A DNA stretch of 17,022 bases from Bacillota bacterium (GTDB lineage Bacteria; Bacillota; Desulfitobacteriia; Desulfitobacteriales; JAJXUE01), in the NCBI GenBank assembly GCA_021786555.1, contig JAJYNB010000177.1:1-17022 (forward strand). The letters are read 5' to 3'. The position numbers and the translations under genes were made by a program. The notes under the pieces are model-generated. The model was given only the letters and a program-made list of their open reading frames with translations. It was not told the origin of the DNA and ran no database searches. Position 1 is the first letter of the stretch, and the number at the start of each line of letters is the position of its first letter. Shown piece by piece: positions 1 through 6,556 of this stretch.

Positions 1-332
1 ATATCCGCCGGCTTGATGTTCAGGGCAGCGGCATCTTTAAAATATTCCGCAATATATTTTCCACTCAGGACCAGGGGATCCATACCTTCCTCCCGGGCCC
101 GCTTAATAATTTTGTCATCAATATCAGTAAAATTCTGCACATAGGTTACCTTATAGCCCCTGTAAGCAAAATACCTTCGGATCGTGTCAAAAACCAGAAA
201 CATTCTGGCATTACCAATGTGAAAGAAGTTGTAGGTTGTAGGTCCGCAAGCGTAGATGCTTACCTTTCCCTCCTCCCTTGGAATGAATTCTTCCTTTTTC
301 CGACTCATTGTATTATGAATCTTGATTGTCAT
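1..332 (-). CDS. cysS: Cysteinyl-tRNA synthetase, N-terminal part (gene runs off the left edge)
   Basis: Charges tRNA-Cys with cysteine in the cytoplasm (class I aminoacyl-tRNA synthetase). Only the first 110 codons are in the window. The reading starts at ATG 332, preceded by a strong GGAGGGGG ribosome-binding site about 6 bases upstream. The segment YACGPTTYN carries the first zinc-ligand cysteine (Cys29) and is followed by the HIGH-type motif HIGN (residues 38-41), then ARMFLVFDTIRRY and YVQNFTDIDDKII, all typical of the CysRS catalytic Rossmann domain. The start overlaps the end of cysE by 20 bases, so the two are almost certainly one transcript and translationally coupled, under the cysteine T-box further upstream. 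The KMSKS loop and anticodon-binding domain lie outside the window. Identity is firm; full length cannot be judged. Confidence 0.95.
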   Translation of the reverse strand, partial: MTIKIHNTMSRKKEEFIPREEGKVSIYACGPTTYNFFHIGNARMFLVFDTIRRYFAYRGYKVTYVQNFTDIDDKIIKRAREEGMDPLVLSGKYIAEYFKDAAALNIKPAD

Positions 333-987
333 CGATATCCCCCTCCAGTTGGCTTATCCGGTGTTCCAACCGGTCAATTTTCCTTTGCAGACAAATCAGC
401 ATTTCGGCTACAGGGTCGGGTAAAATCTCATGGTGCAGGTCTATTACCGCATCGGCATCCGCAATATTTATCCCGTTACGTATTACCACCCTGCCTGGCA
501 CGCCTATCACCGTGGTATTGGGCGGTACAGGTTTATTCACCACCGAGCCCGCCCCTATCTTAACATTATCCCCCACTTTAAAAGAGCCAAGTACTTTCGC
601 GCCGGTGCCAATAACTACATTATTACCGACAGTGGGATGGCGCTTGCCTTTTTCTTTGCCTGTTCCACCCAGTGTTACCCCCTGGAACAAAGTCACATTG
701 TTCCCGACCTCGGCTGTTTCACCGATTACAACCCCCATGCCGTGGTCAATAAACAAACCTTCACCGATTTTTGCTCCCGGATGAATTTCAATGCCGGTAA
801 AAAACCTGCTGATTTGAGAAATCATACGGGGCAGAAGAATCCAGCCCTTGCGGTACAACTTGTGGGCCAGCCTGTGCATCAGGATGGCATGAAAACCAGG
901 ATAACACAGCACTACCTCCCAAACGCTTCTGGCAGCCGGATCCCGTTCAAATATTACCTTGATATCTTTGCGTATTCGCTTAAACAT
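313..987 (-). CDS. cysE: Serine O-acetyltransferase
   Basis: Transfers acetyl from acetyl-CoA to L-serine, giving O-acetylserine, the carbon skeleton for cysteine synthesis. The protein is 224 residues, the normal length for the short Bacillus-type CysE. An N-terminal helical region (1-65) is followed by a left-handed beta-helix of hexapeptide repeats. The core shows EIHPGAKIGEGLFIDHG with the catalytic Asp-His pair, VIGETAEVGNNV, GVTLGGTGKEKGKRHPTVG and the end-of-helix IGVPGRVV. The last 35 residues look helical and coiled-coil-like. ATG 987 is preceded by GGAGGAGG. The gene is followed directly (20-bp overlap) by cysS, and is preceded by a 500-base leader with a cysteine T-box, so expression should rise when tRNA-Cys is uncharged. 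The order gltX-cysE-cysS matches Bacillus subtilis. Confidence 0.96.
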   Translation of the reverse strand: MFKRIRKDIKVIFERDPAARSVWEVVLCYPGFHAILMHRLAHKLYRKGWILLPRMISQISRFFTGIEIHPGAKIGEGLFIDHGMGVVIGETAEVGNNVTLFQGVTLGGTGKEKGKRHPTVGNNVVIGTGAKVLGSFKVGDNVKIGAGSVVNKPVPPNTTVIGVPGRVVIRNGINIADADAVIDLHHEILPDPVAEMLICLQRKIDRLEHRISQLEGDIDDNQDS

Positions 988-1221
988 CTCCCAAAACCTC
1001 CTCCACCCAGAGAATAAACCAAACCTTTCCAGCCTTAAAATTTCCCAAAATCCACCTGGCTATTTTGCCACAAAATCTTTAGAGTAGGGCCCAAGGCTTT
1101 CTTACGAAAAACGCCACTTAGAAGACATAGCTGCTTCAGGGAGGAAACATTCATCCGACTGCCCCAGCCGACCCAAAATAAGCGTTTTTCACCCCAATAG
1201 GTGACCCAAAAGGTCACGGGG
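988..1221 (-). other. Structured, non-coding spacer between the T-box terminator and cysE
   Basis: About 234 bases separate the T-box terminator from cysE. No convincing gene is visible on either strand. On the minus-strand RNA a perfect hairpin GTGACC-TTTT-GGTCAC (1216-1201), with flanking CCCC/GGGG pairing, follows the terminator. Next comes a 9-bp perfect inverted repeat, GAAAAACGC (1190-1182) with GCGTTTTTC (1114-1106), enclosing about 67 bases. The cysE ribosome-binding site lies at the far end. I could not match this to a known RNA family. Confidence 0.5.
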
Positions 1222-1263
1222 GCATAAAATAGCTCCCTTCCTCTCGACAGAGACGAAGGGAGC
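1222..1263 (-). terminator. T-box attenuator (intrinsic terminator) before cysE
   Basis: A 9-bp perfect stem, GCTCCCTTC (1263-1255) with GAAGGGAGC (1240-1232), is followed by the T-rich TATTTTAT on the minus strand. Its 5' arm shares bases with the antiterminator, so the two structures are mutually exclusive, as expected for a T-box switch. Confidence 0.9.
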
Positions 1264-1491
1264 CGCGGTTCCACTCTGCTTGAGTCCCGGTAGGGGGACT
1301 CCGCTTAACACTCCAAAGGGAGCAGCCGTTAACGTCGGCAACCGGGTCTGCTTACTCACATTCAGCAGACCTGCTTCCGGGCGCACTTTGACAGTTTGAC
1401 CCTGGGCTGCTTTCAGCCGCCGGCAGCCTTCTCTGACAGGGTTACCTCTGTCTTACTTCCCGTTCATTGCAGTTATAAAATCTTAAACTTA
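1222..1491 (-). promoter_or_regulatory. T-box riboswitch leader, cysteine-specific, controlling cysE-cysS
   Basis: The invariant T-box sequence AGAGTGGAACCGCGG is at 1277-1263, and the downstream CGUCUCU gives the 3' side of the antiterminator. Stem I can be drawn fully: CGGG 1462-1459 pairs with CCCG 1381-1378; GACAG 1452-1448 with CUGUC 1394-1390; ACCCUG 1442-1437 with CAGGGU 1404-1399; GGCUGC with GCAGCC around the apical loop. An AGAGA bulge lies on the 5' side. The internal specifier loop between the first two helices contains UGC (1385-1383), a cysteine codon, which fits the genes downstream. A stem III hairpin (GAGUCCC/GGGACUC) sits just before the T-box. By the established T-box mechanism, uncharged tRNA-Cys pairs with UGC and with the T-box bulge and prevents termination. 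The 5' end is estimated from the promoter. Confidence 0.95.
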
Positions 1492-1497
1492 TTCAAT

Positions 1498-1526
1498 ATT
1501 ATATGACTTGGGTTGTCAGACGTCAA
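1498..1526 (-). promoter_or_regulatory. SigmaA-type promoter of the T-box-cysE-cysS unit
   Basis: TTGACG (1526-1521), a 17-base spacer and a perfect TATAAT (1503-1498). The -35 box begins right after the gltX stop codon. Transcription would start near 1491, giving a leader that begins just before T-box stem I. Confidence 0.85.
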
Positions 1527-2984
1527 TTATAACTGTTTCATAGCTGACTGAACACGTTTCGCAGCTGTCCTCTTGCCCAGAAGAGGTATCAAATTATACA
1601 GTTCCGGGCCCTGAGTCTCTCCGGTCAAGGCAACCCGTAACGGCATAAACACCTGTTTGCCGCCCAGCTTAAGCTCTTTTCCAACGGACTTGAGAATCCC
1701 CTTGACCGTTTCCGGTGTTAATTCAACTGCTTCATCCAGCTTCTTCAAAAAAAGCTCTATGACCGCAGGCACCTGGTCCCCTTGCAGCACCTCCCTGGCA
1801 TCGCTGCCCTGCAGCATGACCTCTTCGCCGTAGAAAAACCGGGCGTACTCTACTACCTGGCCCACATAGGCCAGATACTCCTGAATAGCGGCCATCATAA
1901 CGCTTAACCACTCAAAACCGGCTGCATCGGGAGTGCCCTTTAAGAATCCGGCCTGCTGCAGGTGGGGGACGGCCAGCTCGGCCAGGCGTGAGGGCTCTGC
2001 TTCTTTAATGTAGTGGCTGCTAATGTAGTTGAGCTTGTCCATGTCAAAAACCGCCGGGTTCTTGGCGACCCTTGCCAGACTAAAGGCCCCAATCAACTCC
2101 TCCATGCCAAAAAACTCCTCTTCACCCGGAGGCGCCCAACCTAGCAGGGCAATAAAGTTTACAATCCCCTCAGGCAGGTATCCCTGCTCCCTGTAATGAG
2201 CCACCGATACGGACCCATGCCGCTTGCTCATTTTGCTTCTGTCTTTGCCTAAGATCAGCGAAATATGCCCAAACTCTGGCAGCGGAAGATTCAGCGCCTG
2301 GTAAATGAGCACCTGACGCGGGGTGTTGGACAGGTGTTCCTCACCCCGCAGCACATGGGTAATCTCCATGGTTGTATCATCCACAACTACGGCAAAATTA
2401 TAGGTGGGGATACCGTCTGACTTGACAATAACAAAATCACCGATAAGGTTGGAGTCGAAACTAACTTCGCCCCGCACCAAATCGTGAATTTTTACTTCCT
2501 GATTGTCCGGCACCCGGAAGCGAACCACAGGTTTCCGGCCCTGAGCCTCATATTCTCTAACCTGCTCCGCCGTTAAGTTGCGGCATTTCCCCAGATAGCG
2601 CGGCGTCTCCCCCCTCGAGATCAGTTCTTCCCGTTCTGCAGCCAATTCTTCCTCGCTGCAATAGCAGTAATAAGCTGCGCCCATTTCCAGCAAGCGCTGG
2701 GTGTGCCTCCGGTAGGTATCCAACCGTTCGGTTTGGCGGTAGGGACCATATGGTCCTCCGACCTGAACCCCTTCGTCCCAGGTGATACCGAGCCAGCGCA
2801 AAGCCGCCAGGATGTTTTCCTCCGACTCCCGGCTTGACCTTTCCAGATCTGTATCCTCTATTCGGAGCACGAACTTGCCGCCCGTAGCCCGGGCATACAG
2901 GAAATTAAATAAGGCCGACCGCGCCCCGCCTATGTGCTGCGGTCCGGTAGGGCTGGGGGCGTAACGCACCCTTACTTCACTCAT
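1527..2984 (-). CDS. gltX: Glutamyl-tRNA synthetase
   Basis: Attaches glutamate to tRNA-Glu (class Ic synthetase, cytoplasm). The 485-residue length is usual for the family. The HIGH motif is HIGG at 17-20 within APSPTGPQ. Cys107, Cys109 and Cys134 resemble the zinc site of the insertion region. The KMSKS loop is KMSKR at 251-255, followed by RHGSVSV. The C-terminal third is the helical anticodon-binding domain. In organisms without GlnRS this enzyme may also mischarge tRNA-Gln; the window cannot settle that. ATG 2984 is preceded by GGGAGG 11 bases upstream and a second GAGG copy before that. A likely own promoter lies in the short gap to ispDF. The gene is followed at once by the T-box promoter, so gltX can be co-read into cysE only through the attenuator. 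Confidence 0.97.
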   Translation of the reverse strand: MSEVRVRYAPSPTGPQHIGGARSALFNFLYARATGGKFVLRIEDTDLERSSRESEENILAALRWLGITWDEGVQVGGPYGPYRQTERLDTYRRHTQRLLEMGAAYYCYCSEEELAAEREELISRGETPRYLGKCRNLTAEQVREYEAQGRKPVVRFRVPDNQEVKIHDLVRGEVSFDSNLIGDFVIVKSDGIPTYNFAVVVDDTTMEITHVLRGEEHLSNTPRQVLIYQALNLPLPEFGHISLILGKDRSKMSKRHGSVSVAHYREQGYLPEGIVNFIALLGWAPPGEEEFFGMEELIGAFSLARVAKNPAVFDMDKLNYISSHYIKEAEPSRLAELAVPHLQQAGFLKGTPDAAGFEWLSVMMAAIQEYLAYVGQVVEYARFFYGEEVMLQGSDAREVLQGDQVPAVIELFLKKLDEAVELTPETVKGILKSVGKELKLGGKQVFMPLRVALTGETQGPELYNLIPLLGKRTAAKRVQSAMKQL

Positions 2985-3021
2985 GCTTTCTAAAACCTCC
3001 CGTAAAACCTCACGCTAAGTA

Positions 3022-3049
3022 ATTATACACATAATTAGCACAATCTCAA
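3022..3049 (-). promoter_or_regulatory. Likely promoter of gltX, overlapped by a palindrome
   Basis: TTGAGA (3049-3044), 16-base spacer, TATAAT (3027-3022). The -35 box overlaps the ispDF stop codon. The -10 lies in an inverted repeat, TAATTAT (3020-3026), ACAC, ATAATTA (3031-3037), extended by outer GC pairs. Similarity to consensus is good, but the region is AT-rich, so chance is possible. Confidence 0.55.
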
Positions 3050-4221
3050 CCGGCGGAAAACAAATTGGCCACCGCGTAAGCGGAGATGCCTTCGCCTGAC
3101 CCGGTAAACCCCAGTCCTTCCGTTGTTGTAGCCTTAACGTTTACCCGCCCAATCTCCACATCCAGAACCCCGGCCATATTCCCAGCCATTAAGTCCATAT
3201 ACGGAGCCAGCTTTGGCCGCTGTGCCACTATAGTAGCGTCGATGTTTCCTACCTTTAGGCCCCGCCCCTCGATTAAAGTCCTAACATGGGCCAAGAGCTT
3301 CAAACTGGACGCCCCCTTGTACTTTTCATCACTGTCCGGAAAGTGCCGCCCTATATCACCCAAGGCCGCCGCTCCCAACAAGGCATCCATCACAGCATGG
3401 ACCAGGACGTCGGCATCGGAATGACCCTCAAGTCCCAACATGAAATGTATCTTTACCCCGCCCAAAATCAGGTCCCTGCCCGCAGCCAAACGGTGGACAT
3501 CATAGCCAAATCCCATTTTCATTTCGGCTTTGCTCCTTTTGGACAAAATTGCTTGAGCCATAATCATGTCCTCCGGGGTTGTAATCTTCAGGTTTTCATA
3601 ACTGCCCATTACCACATGGACCGATTCCCCCAGCAGCTCAAGCAGGGAAGCGTCATCGGTACCAACCCATCCCGCCGTTTGGGCGGCCGTATGAGCTTTT
3701 TCCAATAACCTTCTGGGAAATACCTGGGGCGTCTGTACAGCCCACAATTCATGTCTGGGCAATGTGGCTGTTACCCTTTTTTGGGAGTCCACCCGTTTGA
3801 TAGTATCTTTTACCGGCACCGCGGTAATAACCGAACCAAGTCCAAAAGCCCCCCTGATAATTCTTTCCAGCTGTGGCAACAGCAAAAGAGGCCGAGCACC
3901 GTCGTGCACGACCACCCATTCCATGTCGGGACTTATGCTGTCAAGTCCTAAACGGACCGAATCCTGTCTCTCCCTGCCCCCCGCTGCAACCCTGCGGACT
4001 TTACTGAAGCCAAAGGGCCCCACAATCTCCCGCTCAATTATGTTTATTTCTTCAGGAGCTGCAACCACAACAATTTCATCAATTAGAGAGCAAGCTTGGA
4101 AAACCGACAGAGTGTGGACCAGAACAGGTTTACTTTCCAGGGGCAAAAGCAGCTTGTTTACATCGCTGTCCATGCGTTTACCGTGTCCAGCTGCAGGTAT
4201 CAAGGCTGCAACTTTACCCAA
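3046..4221 (-). CDS. ispDF: Bifunctional IspD-IspF (MEP cytidylyltransferase / MEcPP synthase)
   Basis: Two non-consecutive enzymes of the MEP isoprenoid pathway are fused in 391 residues. IspD (1 to about 230) makes CDP-methylerythritol from CTP and MEP. It shows IPAAGHGKRM, VVVHDGARPLL, VPVKDTIKRV, WAVQTPQVFP and GTDDASLLE. IspF (234-391, 158 residues, the normal stand-alone length) forms the cyclodiphosphate. It shows the metal-site motif GYDVHRL, GHSDADVLVHAVMDALLGAA, DIGRHFPDSD and the C-terminal TTTEGLGFTGSGEGI. The start is TTG 4221, with GAGGTG 7 bases upstream, overlapping the yacL-like gene by 8 bases. At the domain junction there is a good internal ribosome-binding site (AAAAGGAG, 3540-3533) 10 bases before an in-frame ATG (3522) that begins IspF exactly, so a separate IspF could also be made. 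Bacillus subtilis has separate ispD and ispF here. Confidence 0.95.
   Translation of the reverse strand: MGKVAALIPAAGHGKRMDSDVNKLLLPLESKPVLVHTLSVFQACSLIDEIVVVAAPEEINIIEREIVGPFGFSKVRRVAAGGRERQDSVRLGLDSISPDMEWVVVHDGARPLLLLPQLERIIRGAFGLGSVITAVPVKDTIKRVDSQKRVTATLPRHELWAVQTPQVFPRRLLEKAHTAAQTAGWVGTDDASLLELLGESVHVVMGSYENLKITTPEDMIMAQAILSKRSKAEMKMGFGYDVHRLAAGRDLILGGVKIHFMLGLEGHSDADVLVHAVMDALLGAAALGDIGRHFPDSDEKYKGASSLKLLAHVRTLIEGRGLKVGNIDATIVAQRPKLAPYMDLMAGNMAGVLDVEIGRVNVKATTTEGLGFTGSGEGISAYAVANLFSAG
3520..3540 (-). promoter_or_regulatory. Internal ribosome-binding site and start codon inside ispDF
   Basis: AAAAGGAG (3540-3533) lies 10 bases before ATG 3522, which is residue 234 of the fusion and the expected first residue of IspF (MKMGFGYD). 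Sequence and spacing are those of a normal start site. Whether ribosomes use it is inference. Confidence 0.55.
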
Positions 4222-5344
4222 TTATATTCACCTCATTCAGCGGATGGGACCCCAGTCCTTTTTTTTCCGCGTTCTTGGGTTTGGCAAAGATCATCCTGCC
4301 AGCTGCCGTCTGCAGTACACTGGTGACCAAAACGCCAATGGTCTGTCCAATATACTTCTTGCCGCCGTCAACTACAATCATGGTTCCGTCATCCAGATAA
4401 GCTACACCCTGTCCAATCTCCTTGCCGTCCTTAATCACCTGAACCACCATTTCCTCCCCTGGAAGCACTACTGGCTTCACTGCGTTAGCCAGTTCATTGA
4501 TGTTCAGTACCCGGACACCCTGTAATTCAGCTACTTTGTTCAGGTTATAGTCATTGGTCAGAACCTGGGACCCTAAAACCTGGGCCAAGCGCACCAATTT
4601 GCTGTCGACCTCGGCAATATCCTCAAAATCCTTCTCATAAATCTGGACTTTAATATCCGACTCCTTAGAGATCTTGTTCAAAATATCCAGACCCCTCCTG
4701 CCCCGGTTACGTTTGGACAGGTCTGAGGAATCCGCAATGTGTCGCAGTTCCTCCAGCACAAATCCAGGAATCAGCAAAGTACCTTCAACAAACCCGGTTT
4801 TGATAATGTCCGAAATCCTGCCGTCTATAATGACACTGGTATCCAAAACCTTATAACTGCTGCCCCGAGGCTCGGTTTTTTTCTCTTTGCCAAAACGGGG
4901 AAAGGCGGCGAAAATCGAAAAGACATCCTCCTTGCGTTTCGTTCCCAGGCTAATACCCAGGTAGCCCATAAAAAAGATTAATAAAATTGATAAAAACGTG
5001 CCCACATAAGGGACCTGGGACAGAACTGTACTGACAAGGGCAGAAATAATTAATCCTATAATAAGACCAATAGCTCCGCCGACCAGGTCATTGGTCGGCA
5101 TCTTCTGCAGTTTGGCTTCAAACCAGCGAATGATTTTTACTGAAACTTCAATAATCCATGGTGCCAGCAGAAAACCGATTCCGGCAGCAACTATGCCCGA
5201 ACCGATGTAAACGTAAGGTTTTTGCGCGTTGCTCCAGTTCAGTAAATTGAAACCAAAATGTGGACTTAGTAGTAAGAAAGCCAGGGAAAAACCAGCCCCT
5301 GCAAATAACAGTGTGATGATGCCGCGTACGATTTTGCGTATCAT
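4214..5344 (-). CDS. yacL: Membrane-anchored PIN-TRAM protein, YacL family
   Basis: Counterpart of Bacillus subtilis yacL, in the same position (before ispD). Its role is not firmly known; the PIN domain implies a metal-dependent RNase and TRAM an RNA-binding fold. In 376 residues there are four hydrophobic segments (about 8-27, 45-63, 88-108, 112-134). A basic linker is followed by a PIN domain beginning KVLDTSVIIDGR, with the acidic residues expected for the active site: Asp168, Glu198/199, Asp247 and Asp265 (LTNDYNLN). The C-terminal TRAM domain (about 290-352) contains GQGVAYLDDGTMIVVDGG. The catalytic part should face the cytoplasm. ATG 5344 has GGGGGTGA just upstream. It has its own promoter and overlaps ispDF by 8 bases, which suggests coupled translation. 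Confidence 0.93.
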   Translation of the reverse strand: MIRKIVRGIITLLFAGAGFSLAFLLLSPHFGFNLLNWSNAQKPYVYIGSGIVAAGIGFLLAPWIIEVSVKIIRWFEAKLQKMPTNDLVGGAIGLIIGLIISALVSTVLSQVPYVGTFLSILLIFFMGYLGISLGTKRKEDVFSIFAAFPRFGKEKKTEPRGSSYKVLDTSVIIDGRISDIIKTGFVEGTLLIPGFVLEELRHIADSSDLSKRNRGRRGLDILNKISKESDIKVQIYEKDFEDIAEVDSKLVRLAQVLGSQVLTNDYNLNKVAELQGVRVLNINELANAVKPVVLPGEEMVVQVIKDGKEIGQGVAYLDDGTMIVVDGGKKYIGQTIGVLVTSVLQTAAGRMIFAKPKNAEKKGLGSHPLNEVNIIG

Positions 5345-5388
5345 CCGTTCACCCCCTTCGCCTATATTCTTTACTCGCTCACTCGTAC

Positions 5389-5418
5389 ATTATACGATAG
5401 ATTACCATATTTTTTCAA
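5389..5418 (-). promoter_or_regulatory. Promoter of the yacL-ispDF unit
   Basis: TTGAAA (5418-5413), 18-base spacer, TATAAT (5394-5389), about 45 bases before the yacL ATG and just after the carD terminator. Both boxes are near consensus. Confidence 0.7.
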
Positions 5419-5442
5419 GAAAGCCCTCCCGTAAAGCAACAG

Positions 5443-5463
5443 AAAAAGCCCAACCGGGCTTTT
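5443..5463 (-). terminator. Intrinsic terminator after carD
   Basis: On the minus strand AAAAGCCC (5463-5456), loop GGTT, then GGGCTTTT (5451-5444) plus another T. An 8-bp stem ending in a T run, placed 60 bases after the carD stop and before the yacL promoter. Confidence 0.8.
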
Positions 5464-5522
5464 GAAACCGTTCATTCAATTATACCGGAGTTTTTCCCGT
5501 GACTGCGTTGTACGGGTTTTCC

Positions 5523-5999
5523 TCAGGCCAAAGCACCCTGGACTAACGAAACCACCTCGTCTTCCCGCCTGTTTCCGGCCAGGACCAGTTCGCTGACCAA
5601 GATCTGCCGCGCGTTTTCCAACATCTTTTTCTCCCCGGTAGACAGTCCCTTTTCCTTTTCCCTCAGGACAAGGTTTTTGATGACTTCCGCCACTTCAAAG
5701 ATATTGCCGCTGCGCAATTTATCCAGATTTGCCCGGTACCGTCGGTTCCAACTGGCCGTCATGGTATTTGACCTGTCACCGAGAATAGTGAGCACCAAAT
5801 CCACGCTTGTGCTGTCAATGACCTGACGCAACCCCACATCTTTAATGCTGGACATGGGAATCATTATTTTCATATCCCCCAAGGGGAGGCTCATCACATA
5901 ATACTTTCTGATTTTACCCAGGACTTCCTTTTCCTCGATGGCTTCAATTATACCGGCTCCGTGCATAGGGTACACGACTTTGTCCCCGACTTGAAACAT
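5523..5999 (-). CDS. carD: CarD/CdnL-type RNA polymerase-binding regulator
   Basis: CarD-family proteins bind the RNA polymerase beta subunit and stabilise the open promoter complex, widely affecting rRNA and housekeeping transcription. The 158-residue protein starts FQVGDKVVYPMHGAGIIEAIEE, the conserved Tudor-like RNAP-interaction domain (1-65). The helical C-terminal domain contains Trp84 in ASWNRRYRANLDKL, at the position of the tryptophan that contacts the -10 edge in known CarD proteins. I chose ATG 5999 because GGGAGG lies 9 bases upstream. A longer reading from 6053 exists, but its extra residues are encoded by the leader and ribosome-binding site. The gene is divergent from the plus-strand gene at 6116 and ends in its own terminator, so it is probably monocistronic. 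No clear promoter was found upstream. Confidence 0.93.
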   Translation of the reverse strand: MFQVGDKVVYPMHGAGIIEAIEEKEVLGKIRKYYVMSLPLGDMKIMIPMSSIKDVGLRQVIDSTSVDLVLTILGDRSNTMTASWNRRYRANLDKLRSGNIFEVAEVIKNLVLREKEKGLSTGEKKMLENARQILVSELVLAGNRREDEVVSLVQGALA

Positions 6000-6046
6000 T
6001 ACACCATTCCTCCCATCGCATTTAAGCGGACCCGGATAAGCCTCAA

Positions 6047-6076
6047 TTGACAACCAGCTGCGCCGGTAGATATAAT
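6047..6076 (+). promoter_or_regulatory. Promoter of the plus-strand gene at 6116
   Basis: TTGACA (6047-6052), 18-base spacer and TATAAT (6071-6076): both boxes are perfect sigmaA consensus. Transcription would start near 6083, about 33 bases before the ATG. It lies in the 116-base divergent gap with carD. Confidence 0.85.
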
Positions 6077-6115
6077 AAGGGCGAACACAGCGGGGTGAAA
6101 GGGTGATGCCAATCC

Positions 6116-6511
6116 ATGAAGGATATCCTGTGTGACGAGTTTCAGAATACGGTTGCTGAACTACTCATACGCCACCAAAGCATCTTGGACATCCTGTCAA
6201 AATCCCAGGAAGCAGTTGCCCGTGTCAATCGTGCCGCAGTAAAAGCGGTGACCAACTGTGGTTGTATAAAGATTAACGCAGCCAAAAAGCTTATTCCCGA
6301 GGACGCCAAACTTGAGGATTTAAAGGAACTGCTTGACTCTCACCTGGCGGGCAATCTTTGCGATAACTGTAAAGAAATGATTGAAAGCGAACTGGGAAAA
6401 ACTTTGTTTTACCTGGCCGCCCTCTGCAATGCTTTGGACATTAATCTCTATGATGTCTTTTTGAAAGAGCACAAAAAAATCTCTACCTTAAGGATATTCA
6501 ACTTTACTTAA
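6116..6511 (+). CDS. Small cysteine-containing protein of unknown function, next to disA
   Basis: The only plus-strand gene: 131 residues, soluble, mostly helical. ATG 6116 follows AAAGGGTGA by 9 bases, and a consensus promoter lies upstream. Visible features are a helical N-terminus (LCDEFQNTVAELLIRHQSIL), the motif NCGC (47-50), CDNC (82-85), and further cysteines at 6 and 104. The two pairs could bind a metal or form disulphides. The tail ELGKTLFYLAALCNALDINL resembles the helix pair of MazG-like nucleotide pyrophosphohydrolases, but the usual metal-binding acidic residues are not complete, so I do not assign that activity. I recall similar proteins in clostridia near disA, sometimes labelled DUF1573, but could not check. 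It converges on disA and shares a terminator with it. Function unknown; that it is a real gene is well supported. Confidence 0.82.
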   Translation: MKDILCDEFQNTVAELLIRHQSILDILSKSQEAVARVNRAAVKAVTNCGCIKINAAKKLIPEDAKLEDLKELLDSHLAGNLCDNCKEMIESELGKTLFYLAALCNALDINLYDVFLKEHKKISTLRIFNFT

Positions 6512-6520
6512 AGTCATGAA

Positions 6521-6556
6521 TGTAAAAAGGCAAGTCCTATGACTTGCTTTTTTACA
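6521..6556. terminator. Bidirectional terminator between the 6116 gene and disA
   Basis: GCAAGTC (6530-6536), loop CTAT, GACTTGC (6541-6547), flanked by an A run on the left and six T on the right (6548-6553), so it works for both strands. The right T run overlaps the disA stop codon (6554-6552). Confidence 0.88.

Noticed and set aside
430..1017. 195-codon open frame on the plus strand opposite cysE
   Set aside because: Antisense shadow of a clearly real cysE; composition is unusual and no ribosome-binding site or family resemblance is visible.
1035..1386. Two short minus-strand frames in the cysE leader
   Set aside because: They run through T-box stems, terminator and hairpins; the RNA structure explains the sequence.
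3764..4525. 253-codon open frame on the plus strand opposite ispDF and yacL
   Set aside because: Shadow of two well-identified genes; it crosses their junction and resembles no protein.
5496..5520. Hairpin CCCGT/ACGGG followed by TTTT on the plus strand, just after carD
   Set aside because: The T run is on the strand with no gene to terminate and the stem is only 5 bp; the carD terminator at 5443-5463 is better.
6020..6046. Possible carD promoter TTGAGG...TTAAAT on the minus strand
   Set aside because: The spacer is only 15 bases and the -10 matches at 4 of 6 positions; too weak to list as a feature.
6106..6133. Tiny upstream frame ATG 6106 overlapping the start of the plus-strand gene
   Set aside because: Only nine codons, and it uses the same ribosome-binding site with poor spacing; probably chance.
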